Assembly: GCF_008632955.1 (NCBI RefSeq)
Contig: NZ_CP043959.1
Coordinates: forward strand, 4,898,001 to 4,962,000
Reading direction: 5' to 3'
Source: Streptomyces tendae
Lineage (GTDB): Bacteria; Actinomycetota; Actinomycetes; Streptomycetales; Streptomycetaceae
Length of the DNA: 64,000 nt
In this document: positions 48,596 to 57,360 of the stretch, piece by piece
How positions within the stretch are numbered: position 1 is the stretch's first letter
Layout of the letters: every line of letters begins with the position of its first letter
Made by a program: the position numbers and the translations under genes
Notes under the pieces: model-generated
The model's database searches: none
Told to the model about the DNA's origin: nothing
The model's input: only the letters and a program-made list of their open reading frames with translations

Positions 48596-50398
48596 TCATC
48601 TTGTCGGCTCCAGTCGGGCGTCCCTCCGCACGAGGGCCGCGTAACGCCCGTCGCGCTCCAGCAGCTCCTCGTGGGTGCCCCGTTCGACCACGCGGCCGGA
48701 GTCGAGGACGACGATCTGGTCGGCGCCGCGGACGGTGGACAGCCGGTGGGCGATGGTGATCGTGGTGCGGTCGGCCGACAGCGCGTCGATGGCCGCCTGC
48801 ACCGCCGCCTCGGTACGGGTGTCCAGCGCGCTGGTGGCCTCGTCGAGCACCAGCACCGGAGGGTCGCGCAGGATGGTCCGGGCGATCGCCAGGCGCTGCT
48901 TCTCCCCGCCGGAGAAGCGGTGACCGCGCTCGCCGACGACGGTGTCGTACCCGTCGGGAAGGGCGGCGATGTGGTCGTGGATCTGGGCGGCCCTCGCCGC
49001 CGCGTGCAACTCCTCCTCGGTGGCGTCCGGCTTGGCGAAGCGCAGGTTGTCCGCGACCGTCGCGTGGAAGAGGTACGTCTCCTGGGAGACGACGCCCACC
49101 GCTCGGGCCAAGGTGTCGAAGTCCAGGTCGCGGACGTCGACGCCGTCGAGGGTGACCCGGCCGCCCGTGACGTCGTACAGCCTGGGGACCAGGTGGCCGA
49201 GGGTGGACTTGCCGGCGCCGGTCGGGCCGACGACGGCGAGGCTGCCGCCCGGCGGGACGGTGAGGTCGATGCCGTCGAGCACCGGGCCGCCCTTGCCGTC
49301 GTAGCCGAACGAGACCTTCTCGAAGCGGACCTCGCCCTTGACCCGGTCGAGGCGCACCGGGTCCGCCCGCTCGGTGATGTCGACGGGCAGGTCCAGGTAC
49401 TCGAAGATGCGCTGGAAGAGGGCGAGCGAGGTCTGGATCTGCACGCCCGTGGACAGCAGGCTCACCGCCGGGCGGAACAGGCCCTGCTGGAGCGAGACGA
49501 AGGCGACGATGGTGCCGATCGACACCGCGGGGCCTCCCGAGTGCAGGGCGAGGCCCGCCGTCCAGTAGATGACCGCGGGCATGGCGGCCATGACGATCGT
49601 GATGACCGCCATCCGCCAGCGGCCGGCCATGTTCGACCGCACCTCCAGGTCGACCAGGCGCTCGGACTCCTCCGCGAAGGCGGCGGTGAGGGAGTCGGAG
49701 CGGCCCATGGTGCGGCCGAGCAGGATGCCGCTGACCGAGAGCGACTCGGTGACCGTGGCCGCCATCGCGGCCATCTGCTTCTGGCGCCGGGTGGTGATCT
49801 TCCTGCGTTCGTTGCCGACGCGGCGGCTGATCCACACGAAGACCGGCAGCAGGACCAGCGACACCACCGTCAGCCGCCAGTCGAGCGCGAGCATCGCCAC
49901 CACGGTGGCGACCACGCTGGTGAGGTTGGAGACCAGGGAAGTCGCCGTCGAGGTCACGGTGGCCTGCATGCCGCCGATGTCGTTGGCGATGCGGGACTGG
50001 ACCTCGCCGGTGCGGGTGCGGGTGAAGAAGGCGAGCGACATGCGCTGGAGCCGGCCGTAGACGGCGGTGCGCAGGTCGTGCATGACGCGCTGGCCCACCG
50101 TCGTCGAGATCAGGGTCTGCAGCACCCCGAACACGCTGGTGAGCACCGCGCTGAGGATCATGCCGAGCGCGAGCAGGCTGAGCAGGCCGGTACGGCCTTG
50201 GGGCAGGGCGACGTCGAGGATCGCCTTCAGCAGGAAGGGTGTGGCGACGGAGACGAGCGAGGCCGCTCCGACGAGCAGCCCCACGATCGCGAGGCGGCCC
50301 CGGTAAGGGCGGAACAGTCTGAGGATGCGCCGCACCTGCCGGGGTTCTTTCTCGGCTCCGGCGGGTGGGGTCCAGGCGGGTACGTGGTCGGGGTGCAT
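48596..50398 (-). CDS. ABC exporter, fused membrane and ATPase domains
   Basis: A 600-residue half-exporter of the MsbA/LmrA type with six membrane helices in residues about 35-310 and a nucleotide-binding domain. Walker A is VVGPTGAGKSTLGHL (about 393-407), the signature is HRFSGGEKQRLAIARTI (about 492-508), Walker B is VLVLDEATSALD, and the H-loop is IAHRLSTV. All motifs are intact, so it can act as a homodimer. It probably exports a drug or lipid. The ATG at 50398 follows GAAGGAGACC. It is divergent from a MarR regulator, with an operator-like dyad between. Confidence 0.95.
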   Translation of the reverse strand: MHPDHVPAWTPPAGAEKEPRQVRRILRLFRPYRGRLAIVGLLVGAASLVSVATPFLLKAILDVALPQGRTGLLSLLALGMILSAVLTSVFGVLQTLISTTVGQRVMHDLRTAVYGRLQRMSLAFFTRTRTGEVQSRIANDIGGMQATVTSTATSLVSNLTSVVATVVAMLALDWRLTVVSLVLLPVFVWISRRVGNERRKITTRRQKQMAAMAATVTESLSVSGILLGRTMGRSDSLTAAFAEESERLVDLEVRSNMAGRWRMAVITIVMAAMPAVIYWTAGLALHSGGPAVSIGTIVAFVSLQQGLFRPAVSLLSTGVQIQTSLALFQRIFEYLDLPVDITERADPVRLDRVKGEVRFEKVSFGYDGKGGPVLDGIDLTVPPGGSLAVVGPTGAGKSTLGHLVPRLYDVTGGRVTLDGVDVRDLDFDTLARAVGVVSQETYLFHATVADNLRFAKPDATEEELHAAARAAQIHDHIAALPDGYDTVVGERGHRFSGGEKQRLAIARTILRDPPVLVLDEATSALDTRTEAAVQAAIDALSADRTTITIAHRLSTVRGADQIVVLDSGRVVERGTHEELLERDGRYAALVRRDARLEPTR

Positions 50399-50524
50399 GG
50401 TCTCCTTCGGGCCGGAGCCGGGGGCCGGGGACGGCCCCGCCGGTGGGCGGACGCTGTGGGCGGACGGGGTCCTGGAAGCGGCCCGCACCCACTGTGCGGG
50501 CCGGATCCTGGAAGCGGACCCCGC

Positions 50525-50549
50525 TCATTGTTACCTATATTCACAATGA
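50525..50549. promoter_or_regulatory. 25-bp dyad between ABC exporter and MarR genes
   Basis: TCATTGT (50525-50531) and ACAATGA (50543-50549) are perfect arms around an AT-rich 11-base centre. The site lies upstream of the MarR gene's TATTGT -10 and of the exporter start; it is the likely MarR operator. Confidence 0.7.
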
Positions 50550-50574
50550 ACGACGTCCTGATATTGTTCCGGGC

Positions 50575-51051
50575 ATGACCGCCCCCGACCCCGACGGCCT
50601 GCTGGCCGAGCAGTTGCTCCGGCTCACCCGCCGGGTGCACCGCATCCAGAAACGGCATCTGGAGCGGCGCGAGCTCGGCATCACTCCTGCCCAGTCCCGG
50701 CTGCTGCGCACCCTCGCGCACTACGGGTCGCCGCCGCGCATGGCCGACCTCGCGGAGCGGCTCGAGGTGGTGCCCCGCGCCGTGACCACCCTGGTGGACG
50801 GGTTGGAGGCGCACGGCAAGGTGCGGCGGGTCCCCGATCCGGCCAACCGGCGGGTGATCCGCATCGAGCTCACCGACGACGGGCGCGCGACGCTGCGGGA
50901 ACTGCGTGCGGCACGCCGGGCGGCCGCGGAGGAGATCCTCGCCCCGCTGGGCGAGCGGGAGCGGGAGCTGCTCGGCGAGCTGATGAACACCCTGGTGGAC
51001 GGGCCGGCCACGCCGCCGTGCGCGGAGGGGCCGGCCGGGCGGACGGGCTGA
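50575..51051 (+). CDS. MarR family transcriptional regulator
   Basis: A 158-residue winged-helix regulator: LLRLTRRVHRIQKRHLERRE, LGITPAQSRLLRTLAHYGSP, recognition helix in RMADLAERLEVVPRAVTTLV (about residues 53-72) and the wing KVRRVPDPANRRVIRIELTD. TATTGT lies 7 bases before the ATG with no ribosome site: leaderless. It probably represses the divergent ABC exporter and itself through the 50525-50549 dyad, a standard drug-sensing arrangement. Confidence 0.93.
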   Translation: MTAPDPDGLLAEQLLRLTRRVHRIQKRHLERRELGITPAQSRLLRTLAHYGSPPRMADLAERLEVVPRAVTTLVDGLEAHGKVRRVPDPANRRVIRIELTDDGRATLRELRAARRAAAEEILAPLGERERELLGELMNTLVDGPATPPCAEGPAGRTG

Positions 51052-51087
51052 CGCCCGAGGGGCACGGGCCGACGGCCGCGCCCGGGT

Positions 51088-51455
51088 CCGATCCGGGGGC
51101 CGAGGTCCTGGAGGCCGAGGTTCGGGGGCCGGGGTCCCGGTTCGGGTCCAGGGCCTGGGGCCCGAGGCCTGGAGTCCGGGTCCAGGGGCCGGGGTCCGGG
51201 CTCGGGGGGCCCGAGGCTGGAGTCCGGGTTCGAGCTCGGGAGCCGGATTCGGGTTCGGTGTGAGGCACGGGGGTTCGGGGCCCGAGGCCTGTCCGAGGCC
51301 CGGGGCCCGGATTGGGGTCCGGGGCCCGAAGGACCAGGGTTCGAGGGCCGAGGCCCGGGGTTCGGGGGCCGGATTCGGGGCCTGCGGCCCAGGGGTCCGG
51401 GGATCCGGGGTTCCCGGGGTTCGGGGTTCGGGGTCCGGGGTTCGGGGTCGGGCTT
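51088..51455. repeat. G-rich degenerate minisatellite with a G-quadruplex-type end
   Basis: Most of the 538-bp gap between MarR and the ABC pair is built of degenerate GGGGTTC/GGGGTCC/GAGGCC units. The last part (51407-51447) has six GGGG tracts with spacers of mostly 3 bases (one of 5), an intramolecular quadruplex pattern on the plus strand. No gene is supported; open frames here are by-products of the bias. 51456-51589 contains the likely promoter and untranslated region of the ABC operon. Confidence 0.75.
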
Positions 51456-51589
51456 GAGGCTGACGTCGGCTTCGGGTGGTGGCCGGGAAAAACCGGTTGC
51501 CCGGCGGTGGGCGACGGAGCCAACCTGTCACGGTTTGCTGCCGCCGTCCGCGGACGGACCGCAGCCCCTGATCGAGCCCCTGGGACGCC

Positions 51590-53431
51590 ATGCAGATCCA
51601 AGACCTTCCGTATGCCGATCCGGGCGTGCCCGACGCGCGCTCGGGCCCCCGATTCCTGTGGTGGCTCTTCCGCAACCAGCTGACCGGCCAGCTGAAGGCG
51701 CTGGCCTGGGGCCTGCTGCACTTCGCCTCCGTGGCCTCACTGCCGTTCTGCGTCGGTGTCGCCGTCCAGGCCGCGGTCGACCGCTCCGGCGGCCGGCTCG
51801 CGCTGGCCGGCGGCCTGATGGCGCTGGCCTGCGCGGGCAACGCGGTCGGCGACACCTTCCTGCACCGCGCCGCCGTCACCAACTGGATCACCGCCGCCGC
51901 CCGGGTGCAGCAACTGCTGGGCCGCAAGGCCGCCGTGCTGGGCTCCGTACTGACCCGGCGGGTGGCCGCGGGCGAGGTCGTGGCCGTGTCCACGGGGGAC
52001 GTGGAGAAGATCGGCTGGTTCGTGGAGGCCCTGTCGCGGTTCACGGCCGCCGCGGTCACCATCGCCCTCGTCACCGTCGGCCTCCTCGTCTACCAGCCCG
52101 CCCTGGGTGTCGTCGTCGCCGTGGGCCTGCCCGTGCTGGCGCTCGCGGTGCTGCCGCTGCTGCCCCGGGCCACCCGGCGGGCGGACGTCCAGCGCGAGAA
52201 GGCCGGACGGGCCACCGAGCTCGCCTCGGACACCGTCGCCGGGCTGCGGGTGCTGCGCGGCATCGGCGGCGAGGACCTCTTCCTCGACCGCTACCGGCGC
52301 GCCTCGCAGGAGGTCCGCCACGCCGCCGTGCGCAGCGCGCGGATGTGGTCGCTGATCGCGGCCGTCCAGGTGCTGCTTCCGGGCCTGCTGCTCATCACCG
52401 TGGTCTGGTACGGCGTCCATCTGGCCCGCGACGGCCGCATCGCCGTGGGTGAACTGGTCACCGTCTACAGCTCGGTGATGCTCCTTACCTACCCTTTGCG
52501 CCATTTCGAGGAGATCGCGATGGCCTACTCCTTCTCGCGTCCCTCGGCCAGGCGTGCCGCGCGGGTGCTGTCGCTGGAGCGGGCCACGGACACCGCCGGG
52601 ACGCGTCCCGCCGGGGTGCCGGCCGGCGACCTGTACGACCCCGGGACCGGACTGCTCGCCCCCGCCGGCCGGCTCACCGCCGTGGTCTGCGGGGACCCGG
52701 ACGCGGCGGGACGACTGGCCGAACGGCTCGGCGGGCACGCCACGCAGGAGGGCGGCGCGGTGCTGCTCGGCGGGGTGCCCCTGGACGAACTGCCGCTGGA
52801 CAGCGCCCGCACGGCCGTCCTGGTGCAGGACAAGGACCCCGTGCTGCTCTCCGGCACGCTCCGGGACCTGTTCGACGTGCCCGCGTCCGGTGCGGTCGCC
52901 CCGGAGGCGGCGCTGGACGCCGCGCAGTGCGGGGACGTGCTGGCCGCACTGGTCCAGGGGTCACTGGGCGCCGAGGACCCGATGGACGCGCGCATCACCG
53001 AACGCGGCCGGTCGCTGTCCGGCGGGCAGCGGCAGCGGCTGGCGCTCGCCCGGTCACTGGTCACGGACCCGGAGGTGCTCGTCCTGGACGAACCGACCTC
53101 GGCCGTCGACTCGCACACCGAGGCCCGCGTCGCCCGGGGCGTACGCGATCTGCGGGCGGGCCGGACCACCGTGGTGTTCACCTCCTCCCCGCTGCTCCTC
53201 GACCGCGCAGACCGGGTGGTGTTCCTGCACGGCGACACCGTCGCGGCGGTCGGCGACCACCGGGAACTGGTGCGCACCGAGCCTCGCTACCGGGCCGTGG
53301 TGACCCGCGAGCCCGAGGACGCGACCGCGCCCGCCGGACACGCCGCCGAGGACGGCGGGCCGCGCGCGGACAAGGTCCTGCACGGCCTGGGGGAACTGGA
53401 AGAACTCGCAGAGATCGAGGAGACGGCATGA
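51590..53431 (+). CDS. ABC exporter subunit A with degenerate Walker A
   Basis: A 613-residue half-exporter, six membrane helices in about residues 30-310. The ATPase domain is unusual: the P-loop reads CGDPDAAGRLAERL (about 367-380) with no Lys and no Ser/Thr, and the H-loop region reads TVVFTSSPLLLD with no His. Signature RSLSGGQRQRLALARSL (about 476-492) and Walker B VLVLDEPTSAVD are intact. This marks it as one half of a heterodimer, with subunit B supplying the working P-loop. Its ATGA overlaps the start of subunit B. The ATG at 51590 follows GGGA. Confidence 0.94.
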   Translation: MQIQDLPYADPGVPDARSGPRFLWWLFRNQLTGQLKALAWGLLHFASVASLPFCVGVAVQAAVDRSGGRLALAGGLMALACAGNAVGDTFLHRAAVTNWITAAARVQQLLGRKAAVLGSVLTRRVAAGEVVAVSTGDVEKIGWFVEALSRFTAAAVTIALVTVGLLVYQPALGVVVAVGLPVLALAVLPLLPRATRRADVQREKAGRATELASDTVAGLRVLRGIGGEDLFLDRYRRASQEVRHAAVRSARMWSLIAAVQVLLPGLLLITVVWYGVHLARDGRIAVGELVTVYSSVMLLTYPLRHFEEIAMAYSFSRPSARRAARVLSLERATDTAGTRPAGVPAGDLYDPGTGLLAPAGRLTAVVCGDPDAAGRLAERLGGHATQEGGAVLLGGVPLDELPLDSARTAVLVQDKDPVLLSGTLRDLFDVPASGAVAPEAALDAAQCGDVLAALVQGSLGAEDPMDARITERGRSLSGGQRQRLALARSLVTDPEVLVLDEPTSAVDSHTEARVARGVRDLRAGRTTVVFTSSPLLLDRADRVVFLHGDTVAAVGDHRELVRTEPRYRAVVTREPEDATAPAGHAAEDGGPRADKVLHGLGELEELAEIEETA

Positions 53432-55209
53432 TCGGCGTGGCGCCACCGGCGTACGACCCGGCGGCTCCGACCGCGGCCAGCACGCTGCCGGTGGGGGCGC
53501 CCGCGACCGTGCGCGCGTACGTGAGCGAGCTGCTGCGCCGGCACCGGCGCGCCTTCACGCTGCTGATCGTCGTGAACACGGTGGCCGTGATCGCCTCCAT
53601 GGTCGGCCCGTATCTCCTGGGCGGACTCGTGGAGCGGGTCTCGGACGGCGCGCGGGAGTTGCACCTGGGGCTGACCGCCTCGCTGTTCGTGGTCGCGCTG
53701 GTCGTCCAGGCGGCTTTCGTGCGGCAGGTGCGGCTGCGGGGGGCGATGCTCGGCGAACGGATGCTGGCGGACCTGCGGGAGGACTTCCTGGTGCGGTCGG
53801 TCGGGCTGCCGCCGGGCGTGCTGGAGCGGGCGGGGACCGGTGACCTGCTGTCACGGATCACGACCGACATCGACCGGCTCGGCAACGCGATGCGCGAGGC
53901 CGTCCCGCAGCTGGCGATCGGTGTGGTGTGGGCGGCCCTGCTGCTGGGCGGCCTGGTCGTCACGGCGCCCGAGCTGGCACCCGCGGTGCTGGTCGCGGTG
54001 CCGCTGCTGGTGGCCGGGTGCCGCTGGTACTTCCGCAGGGCCCCCGCCGCCTACCGCTCGGAGGCGGCGGGATACGCGGCGGTGGCCGCCGCGCTCGCCG
54101 AGACCGTGGACGCCGGGCGGACGGTGGAGGCGCACCGCCTCGGCCCGCGGCGCGTCGCGCTGACCGACCGGCGGGTCGAGGAGTGGACGGCGTGGGAGCG
54201 CTACACGCTCTGGCTGCGCTCGGTGCTGTTCCCCGTCGTCAACATCACCCATGTCACGGTGCTCGGCTCGGTCCTGATGATCGGCGGGGTCTTCGTGCTG
54301 CAGGGCTGGATCGGCGTCGGCCAGCTGACGACGGCCGCGCTGATCGCGCAGATGCTGGTGGACCCGGTCGGGCTGATCCTGCGCTGGTACGACGAGCTGC
54401 AGGTCGCCCAGGTGTCGCTGGCCCGGCTGGTCGGCGTACGGGACATCGAGCCCGACGCCGGAGACCCCGAGGTGACCCCCGACGGGCGCCGGGTGCACGC
54501 GGACGGCGTGCACTTCGGCTACCGGGAGGGCGTGGACGTCCTGCGCACGGTGTCCCTGGAGGTTCCGCCGGGGACCCGGCTGGCCCTGGTGGGCCCCTCG
54601 GGCGCGGGCAAGTCCACGCTGGGCCGGCTGCTCGCGGGGATCTACGCGCCCCGGGAGGGGCGGGTCACCCTCGGCGACGCGGAGCTGTCCCGGATGACCG
54701 CGGAACGGGTCCGCTCCCACGTGGCCCTGGTCAACCAGGAGCACCACGTGTTCGTCGGCTCCCTGCGCGACAACCTTCGGCTGGCCCGCACCGACGCCGA
54801 GGACGCCGAGCTGTGGGCGGCGCTCGGGGCGGTCGACGCCGACGGGTGGGCGGGGGCGCTCGAGGACGGTCTCGACACCGAGGTCGGCTCGGGCGGGTTC
54901 GCCCTCACCCCGGCGCAGGCGCAGCAGATCGCGCTGGCCCGGCTGGTGCTGGCCGACCCGCACACGCTGGTCCTGGACGAGGCGACCTCGCTGCTCGACC
55001 CCCGCGCGGCCCGTCACCTGGAGCGGTCCCTGGCCCGGGTCCTGGACGGGCGGACCGTCGTCGCCATCGCCCACCGGCTGCACACCGCCCACGACGCGGA
55101 CGTGATCGCCGTCGTGGAGGACGGCCGCATCAGTGAACTGGGCAGCCACGACGAACTGGTCGCCGCGGACGGGGCGTACGCGGCCCTGTGGCGCTCCTGG
55201 CACGGCTGA
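53428..55209 (+). CDS. ABC exporter subunit B with degenerate signature motif
   Basis: A 593-residue half-exporter. Six membrane helices, then Walker A ALVGPSGAGKSTLGRL (about 387-402), signature FALTPAQAQQIALARLV in place of LSGGQ (about 491-507), Walker B TLVLDEATSLLD, and an intact H-loop AIAHRLHTA. Together with subunit A it makes one complete ATP site (Walker A of B with LSGGQ of A) and one degenerate site, as in TM287/288 or TmrAB-type exporters. The start overlaps the subunit A stop (ATGA at 53428-53431). The substrate is unknown. Confidence 0.95.
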   Translation: MIGVAPPAYDPAAPTAASTLPVGAPATVRAYVSELLRRHRRAFTLLIVVNTVAVIASMVGPYLLGGLVERVSDGARELHLGLTASLFVVALVVQAAFVRQVRLRGAMLGERMLADLREDFLVRSVGLPPGVLERAGTGDLLSRITTDIDRLGNAMREAVPQLAIGVVWAALLLGGLVVTAPELAPAVLVAVPLLVAGCRWYFRRAPAAYRSEAAGYAAVAAALAETVDAGRTVEAHRLGPRRVALTDRRVEEWTAWERYTLWLRSVLFPVVNITHVTVLGSVLMIGGVFVLQGWIGVGQLTTAALIAQMLVDPVGLILRWYDELQVAQVSLARLVGVRDIEPDAGDPEVTPDGRRVHADGVHFGYREGVDVLRTVSLEVPPGTRLALVGPSGAGKSTLGRLLAGIYAPREGRVTLGDAELSRMTAERVRSHVALVNQEHHVFVGSLRDNLRLARTDAEDAELWAALGAVDADGWAGALEDGLDTEVGSGGFALTPAQAQQIALARLVLADPHTLVLDEATSLLDPRAARHLERSLARVLDGRTVVAIAHRLHTAHDADVIAVVEDGRISELGSHDELVAADGAYAALWRSWHG

Positions 55210-55271
55210 CGGTTCGGCCCGGGCCCGGGTGCGAGGAAGGCGGCCCCGGCCGGCACCCCGGTGGGCTCCGT

Positions 55272-55318
55272 CGGGGGGCCGCCGGTTCCGAGTCGTCCCC
55301 GGGACCGGCGGCCCCCCG
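55272..55318. terminator. Stem-loop after ABC pair
   Basis: 55272-55286 pairs perfectly with 55304-55318 (15 bp), with three more weak pairs inside; 63 bases past the stop. The rest of the 414-bp gap (55210-55623) has no gene. Confidence 0.75.
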
Positions 55319-55340
55319 GGCGTTCCGGCCCCTGTGCGCG

Positions 55341-55388
55341 CACGCCCGACCTTCGGCACGCCCGACCTTCGGCACGCACCCCTTCGGA
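55341..55388. repeat. Short 16-bp tandem repeat
   Basis: CACGCCCGACCTTCGG occurs at 55341-55356 and 55357-55372, followed by a degenerate third copy (55373-55388). Confidence 0.7.
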
Positions 55389-55623
55389 CGGCGCCGCCAC
55401 GCGGGCGGTGCCGGTCCGGTGCCGTCCGCAGCGCGGTGCGCGCGGCGCGAGGTGGTGCGTGGCGTTGCGGGGTGGGGAGATCCGGTGGAAGGCTGGAAGC
55501 AGGCATCGGCTCGGGGAGCGCCCAACGCCCGGCGTACCGGACACGGGCGGTCGCGGTGCCCGTGGACCCGGCCCGGTACGGGCCGCGGCGGGCGAGGGCC
55601 CGCCCCAGCCCCTGGAGGTGTCC

Positions 55624-56094
55624 GTGAACAGCGGTGACGGTTGGGGAGACGACGTCTACCAGCCCGACGCGTCCGAGATCCAGGACGACGCCGGACTGCT
55701 GGACGCCGAGGACACGCTGGAGACCGACGGTGTCGACGATCCCCTCGACCGGGGCTGGTCCCCTCCGGAGCGGCCCTGGGCCGTGGAGCACTACGGCGTG
55801 ACCGCGGCCGAGCGGCACGACGGCGAGACGCTGGACCAGCGGCTGGCCGAGGAGCTGCCGGACCTGCGGACGGCGGACGGCGACGACCTCGGTGATTCCT
55901 CCGGCACCGACGGGGAACTCCTGGACAACGAGGTCGGTGCGGCACGCTCCGGCCGGCTCGTCGCCCCCGACGAAGGGGTGCACGAGGACGAGGAGGAGGC
56001 GCTGGTCGCCAGCGACGTCGGCATCGACGGGGCCGCCGCCTCCGCCGAGGAGGCCGCCATGCACGTCGTCGACGAGGACACCCTGCCCGGCTGA
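55624..56094 (+). CDS. DUF5709 family acidic protein
   Basis: A 156-residue, strongly acidic, probably disordered protein: DDVYQPDASEIQDDAGLLDA, then EDTLETDGVDDPLDRGWSPP, ETLDQRLAEELPDL, and ARSGRLVAPDEGVHEDEEEA and MHVVDEDTLPG at the end. These are the DUF5709 hallmarks; function unknown. GTG 55624 follows GGAGGTG. Confidence 0.88.
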   Translation: MNSGDGWGDDVYQPDASEIQDDAGLLDAEDTLETDGVDDPLDRGWSPPERPWAVEHYGVTAAERHDGETLDQRLAEELPDLRTADGDDLGDSSGTDGELLDNEVGAARSGRLVAPDEGVHEDEEEALVASDVGIDGAAASAEEAAMHVVDEDTLPG

Positions 56095-56145
56095 CCCCGC
56101 CGCGCCCCGCCAGGAACGAGGGTCCCAGCCGCCCGAGGAGCACCC

Positions 56146-56400
56146 ATGCAGAAGGACAAGCACCCCGACTACCGTCCGGTCGTCTTCCGCGACCGGGCCG
56201 CCGGATACGCCTTCCTGACCCGGTCCACCGCGACCAGCGAGCAGACCATCGAGTGGGACGACGGCGAGACCTACCCGGTGGTGGACGTGGAGATCTCCTC
56301 GGAGAGCCACCCGTTCTACACGGGCAAGGCCAGGACCGTGGACACCGAGGGCCGCGTCGCCCGCTTCGAGCGCCGGTACGGCGGTGAAGGCTCCGGCTGA
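56146..56400 (+). CDS. rpmE2: 50S ribosomal protein L31 type B (zinc-free)
   Basis: An 84-residue type B L31: MQKDKHPDYRPVVFRDRAAG, YAFLTRSTATSEQTIEWDDG, YPVVDVEISSESHPFYTGKA and VARFERRYGG. It has no CXXC zinc ribbon, so it is the form that replaces zinc-containing L31 under zinc shortage, typically under Zur control. I could not see a Zur box upstream. ATG 56146 follows GAGGAGC. Confidence 0.96.
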   Translation: MQKDKHPDYRPVVFRDRAAGYAFLTRSTATSEQTIEWDDGETYPVVDVEISSESHPFYTGKARTVDTEGRVARFERRYGGEGSG

Positions 56401-56420
56401 GCGCGCCCGCGCCGGCCCGT

Positions 56421-57233
56421 TCAGATCACGTTGAGCGCCGCCGCGCAGCCCACTCCGCCGAGCACCATGAAGACCGGCATCAGGACCCTCAGCTCCACCC
56501 AGCTGCCCGCCCGGAACCGCATCACCCTCGGCGGGCCGATCGGGTACCAGCGCTTGCGGCCCACCGGTATGGGCCACAGGATCGGGCAGCCGGAGACGGT
56601 CAGCGCGTCCCCGATGTCGTGCACCAGCGCGCCGAGGACGATCGGCAGGCCGAGCCACAGGTACTCCTGCCCCGGCTCGGTGAACAGCCAGCTCGCGCCC
56701 TGACCCGGCTGGTCGAGGATGCCGGCGATGATCCACGCGCTGGCCGCCGCCAGCAGCCACACCAGGACGTCGCTGCTGGAGCCGCGCGTCGCCCGCCACA
56801 GCAGGCCCTCGATCGCCAGCACCATGTGGACGAAGAGGATGGCCAGCACGGCCCAGCGGCCGCCGGTGATCGCCAGGGCCGAGGTGCCGGCGCCGATGAG
56901 GACCGCCCACAGCCAGGTGTGGGTCAGCGTGCGGTGACCGCCCGAGCGACGGGGGTCGCCCTTCTTCTTCGTCGCCTTGTAGACGGCGTAGGAGAGCTTG
57001 TCGACGATCTCGCACAGCCAGCGGGACACGGGTCCGAAGGACCGCGAGATGGTGGCCGCCTTGTGGTCCAGGTCCGGGGCGAGCGCCGCACCGGCACAGA
57101 TCAGCGCACCGGCCAGCAGGACCGGCCAGGGCATGGGGTGCCCGGCCGCGGCCGTCGCCGCGCCGACCCCGAGCCAGGCGGCGGCGCCCGACAGTGAGTG
57201 TGCTGGTCCCATCATCGCCTGTGCCCGCCCCAT
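56421..57233 (-). CDS. Membrane-bound metal-dependent hydrolase (YdjM/DUF457 type)
   Basis: A 270-residue multi-pass membrane protein: GPAHSLSGAAAWLGVGAATA (about residues 9-28), ICAGAALAPDLDHKAATISR with an Asp-Asp-His cluster, and SGGHRTLTHTWLWAVLIGAG with paired His. LPIVLGALVHDIGDALTVSG follows. These metal-binding segments within or beside helices define the YdjM family. The start at 57233 follows AAGAGGG; ATG 57215 or 57212 are possible. It is divergent from the helicase. Confidence 0.9.
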   Translation of the reverse strand: MGRAQAMMGPAHSLSGAAAWLGVGAATAAAGHPMPWPVLLAGALICAGAALAPDLDHKAATISRSFGPVSRWLCEIVDKLSYAVYKATKKKGDPRRSGGHRTLTHTWLWAVLIGAGTSALAITGGRWAVLAILFVHMVLAIEGLLWRATRGSSSDVLVWLLAAASAWIIAGILDQPGQGASWLFTEPGQEYLWLGLPIVLGALVHDIGDALTVSGCPILWPIPVGRKRWYPIGPPRVMRFRAGSWVELRVLMPVFMVLGGVGCAAALNVI

Positions 57234-57360
57234 CCCTCTTGTGCCGCCGCCCGGTTGACCGGGGGCGTCGACGCTGCGCCGGCGACACAGCGTAGCGGTA
57301 GTGATCTTCGAGCCGACAGCCGATTCCCGCATCGGATGCGCGGGCAGGCAAGATGGGGTG

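Noticed and set aside
51088..51455. Possible Pro/Gly-rich protein gene on the minus strand
   Set aside because: The frame is a by-product of the G-rich repeat, has no start site and changes phase with the repeat unit.
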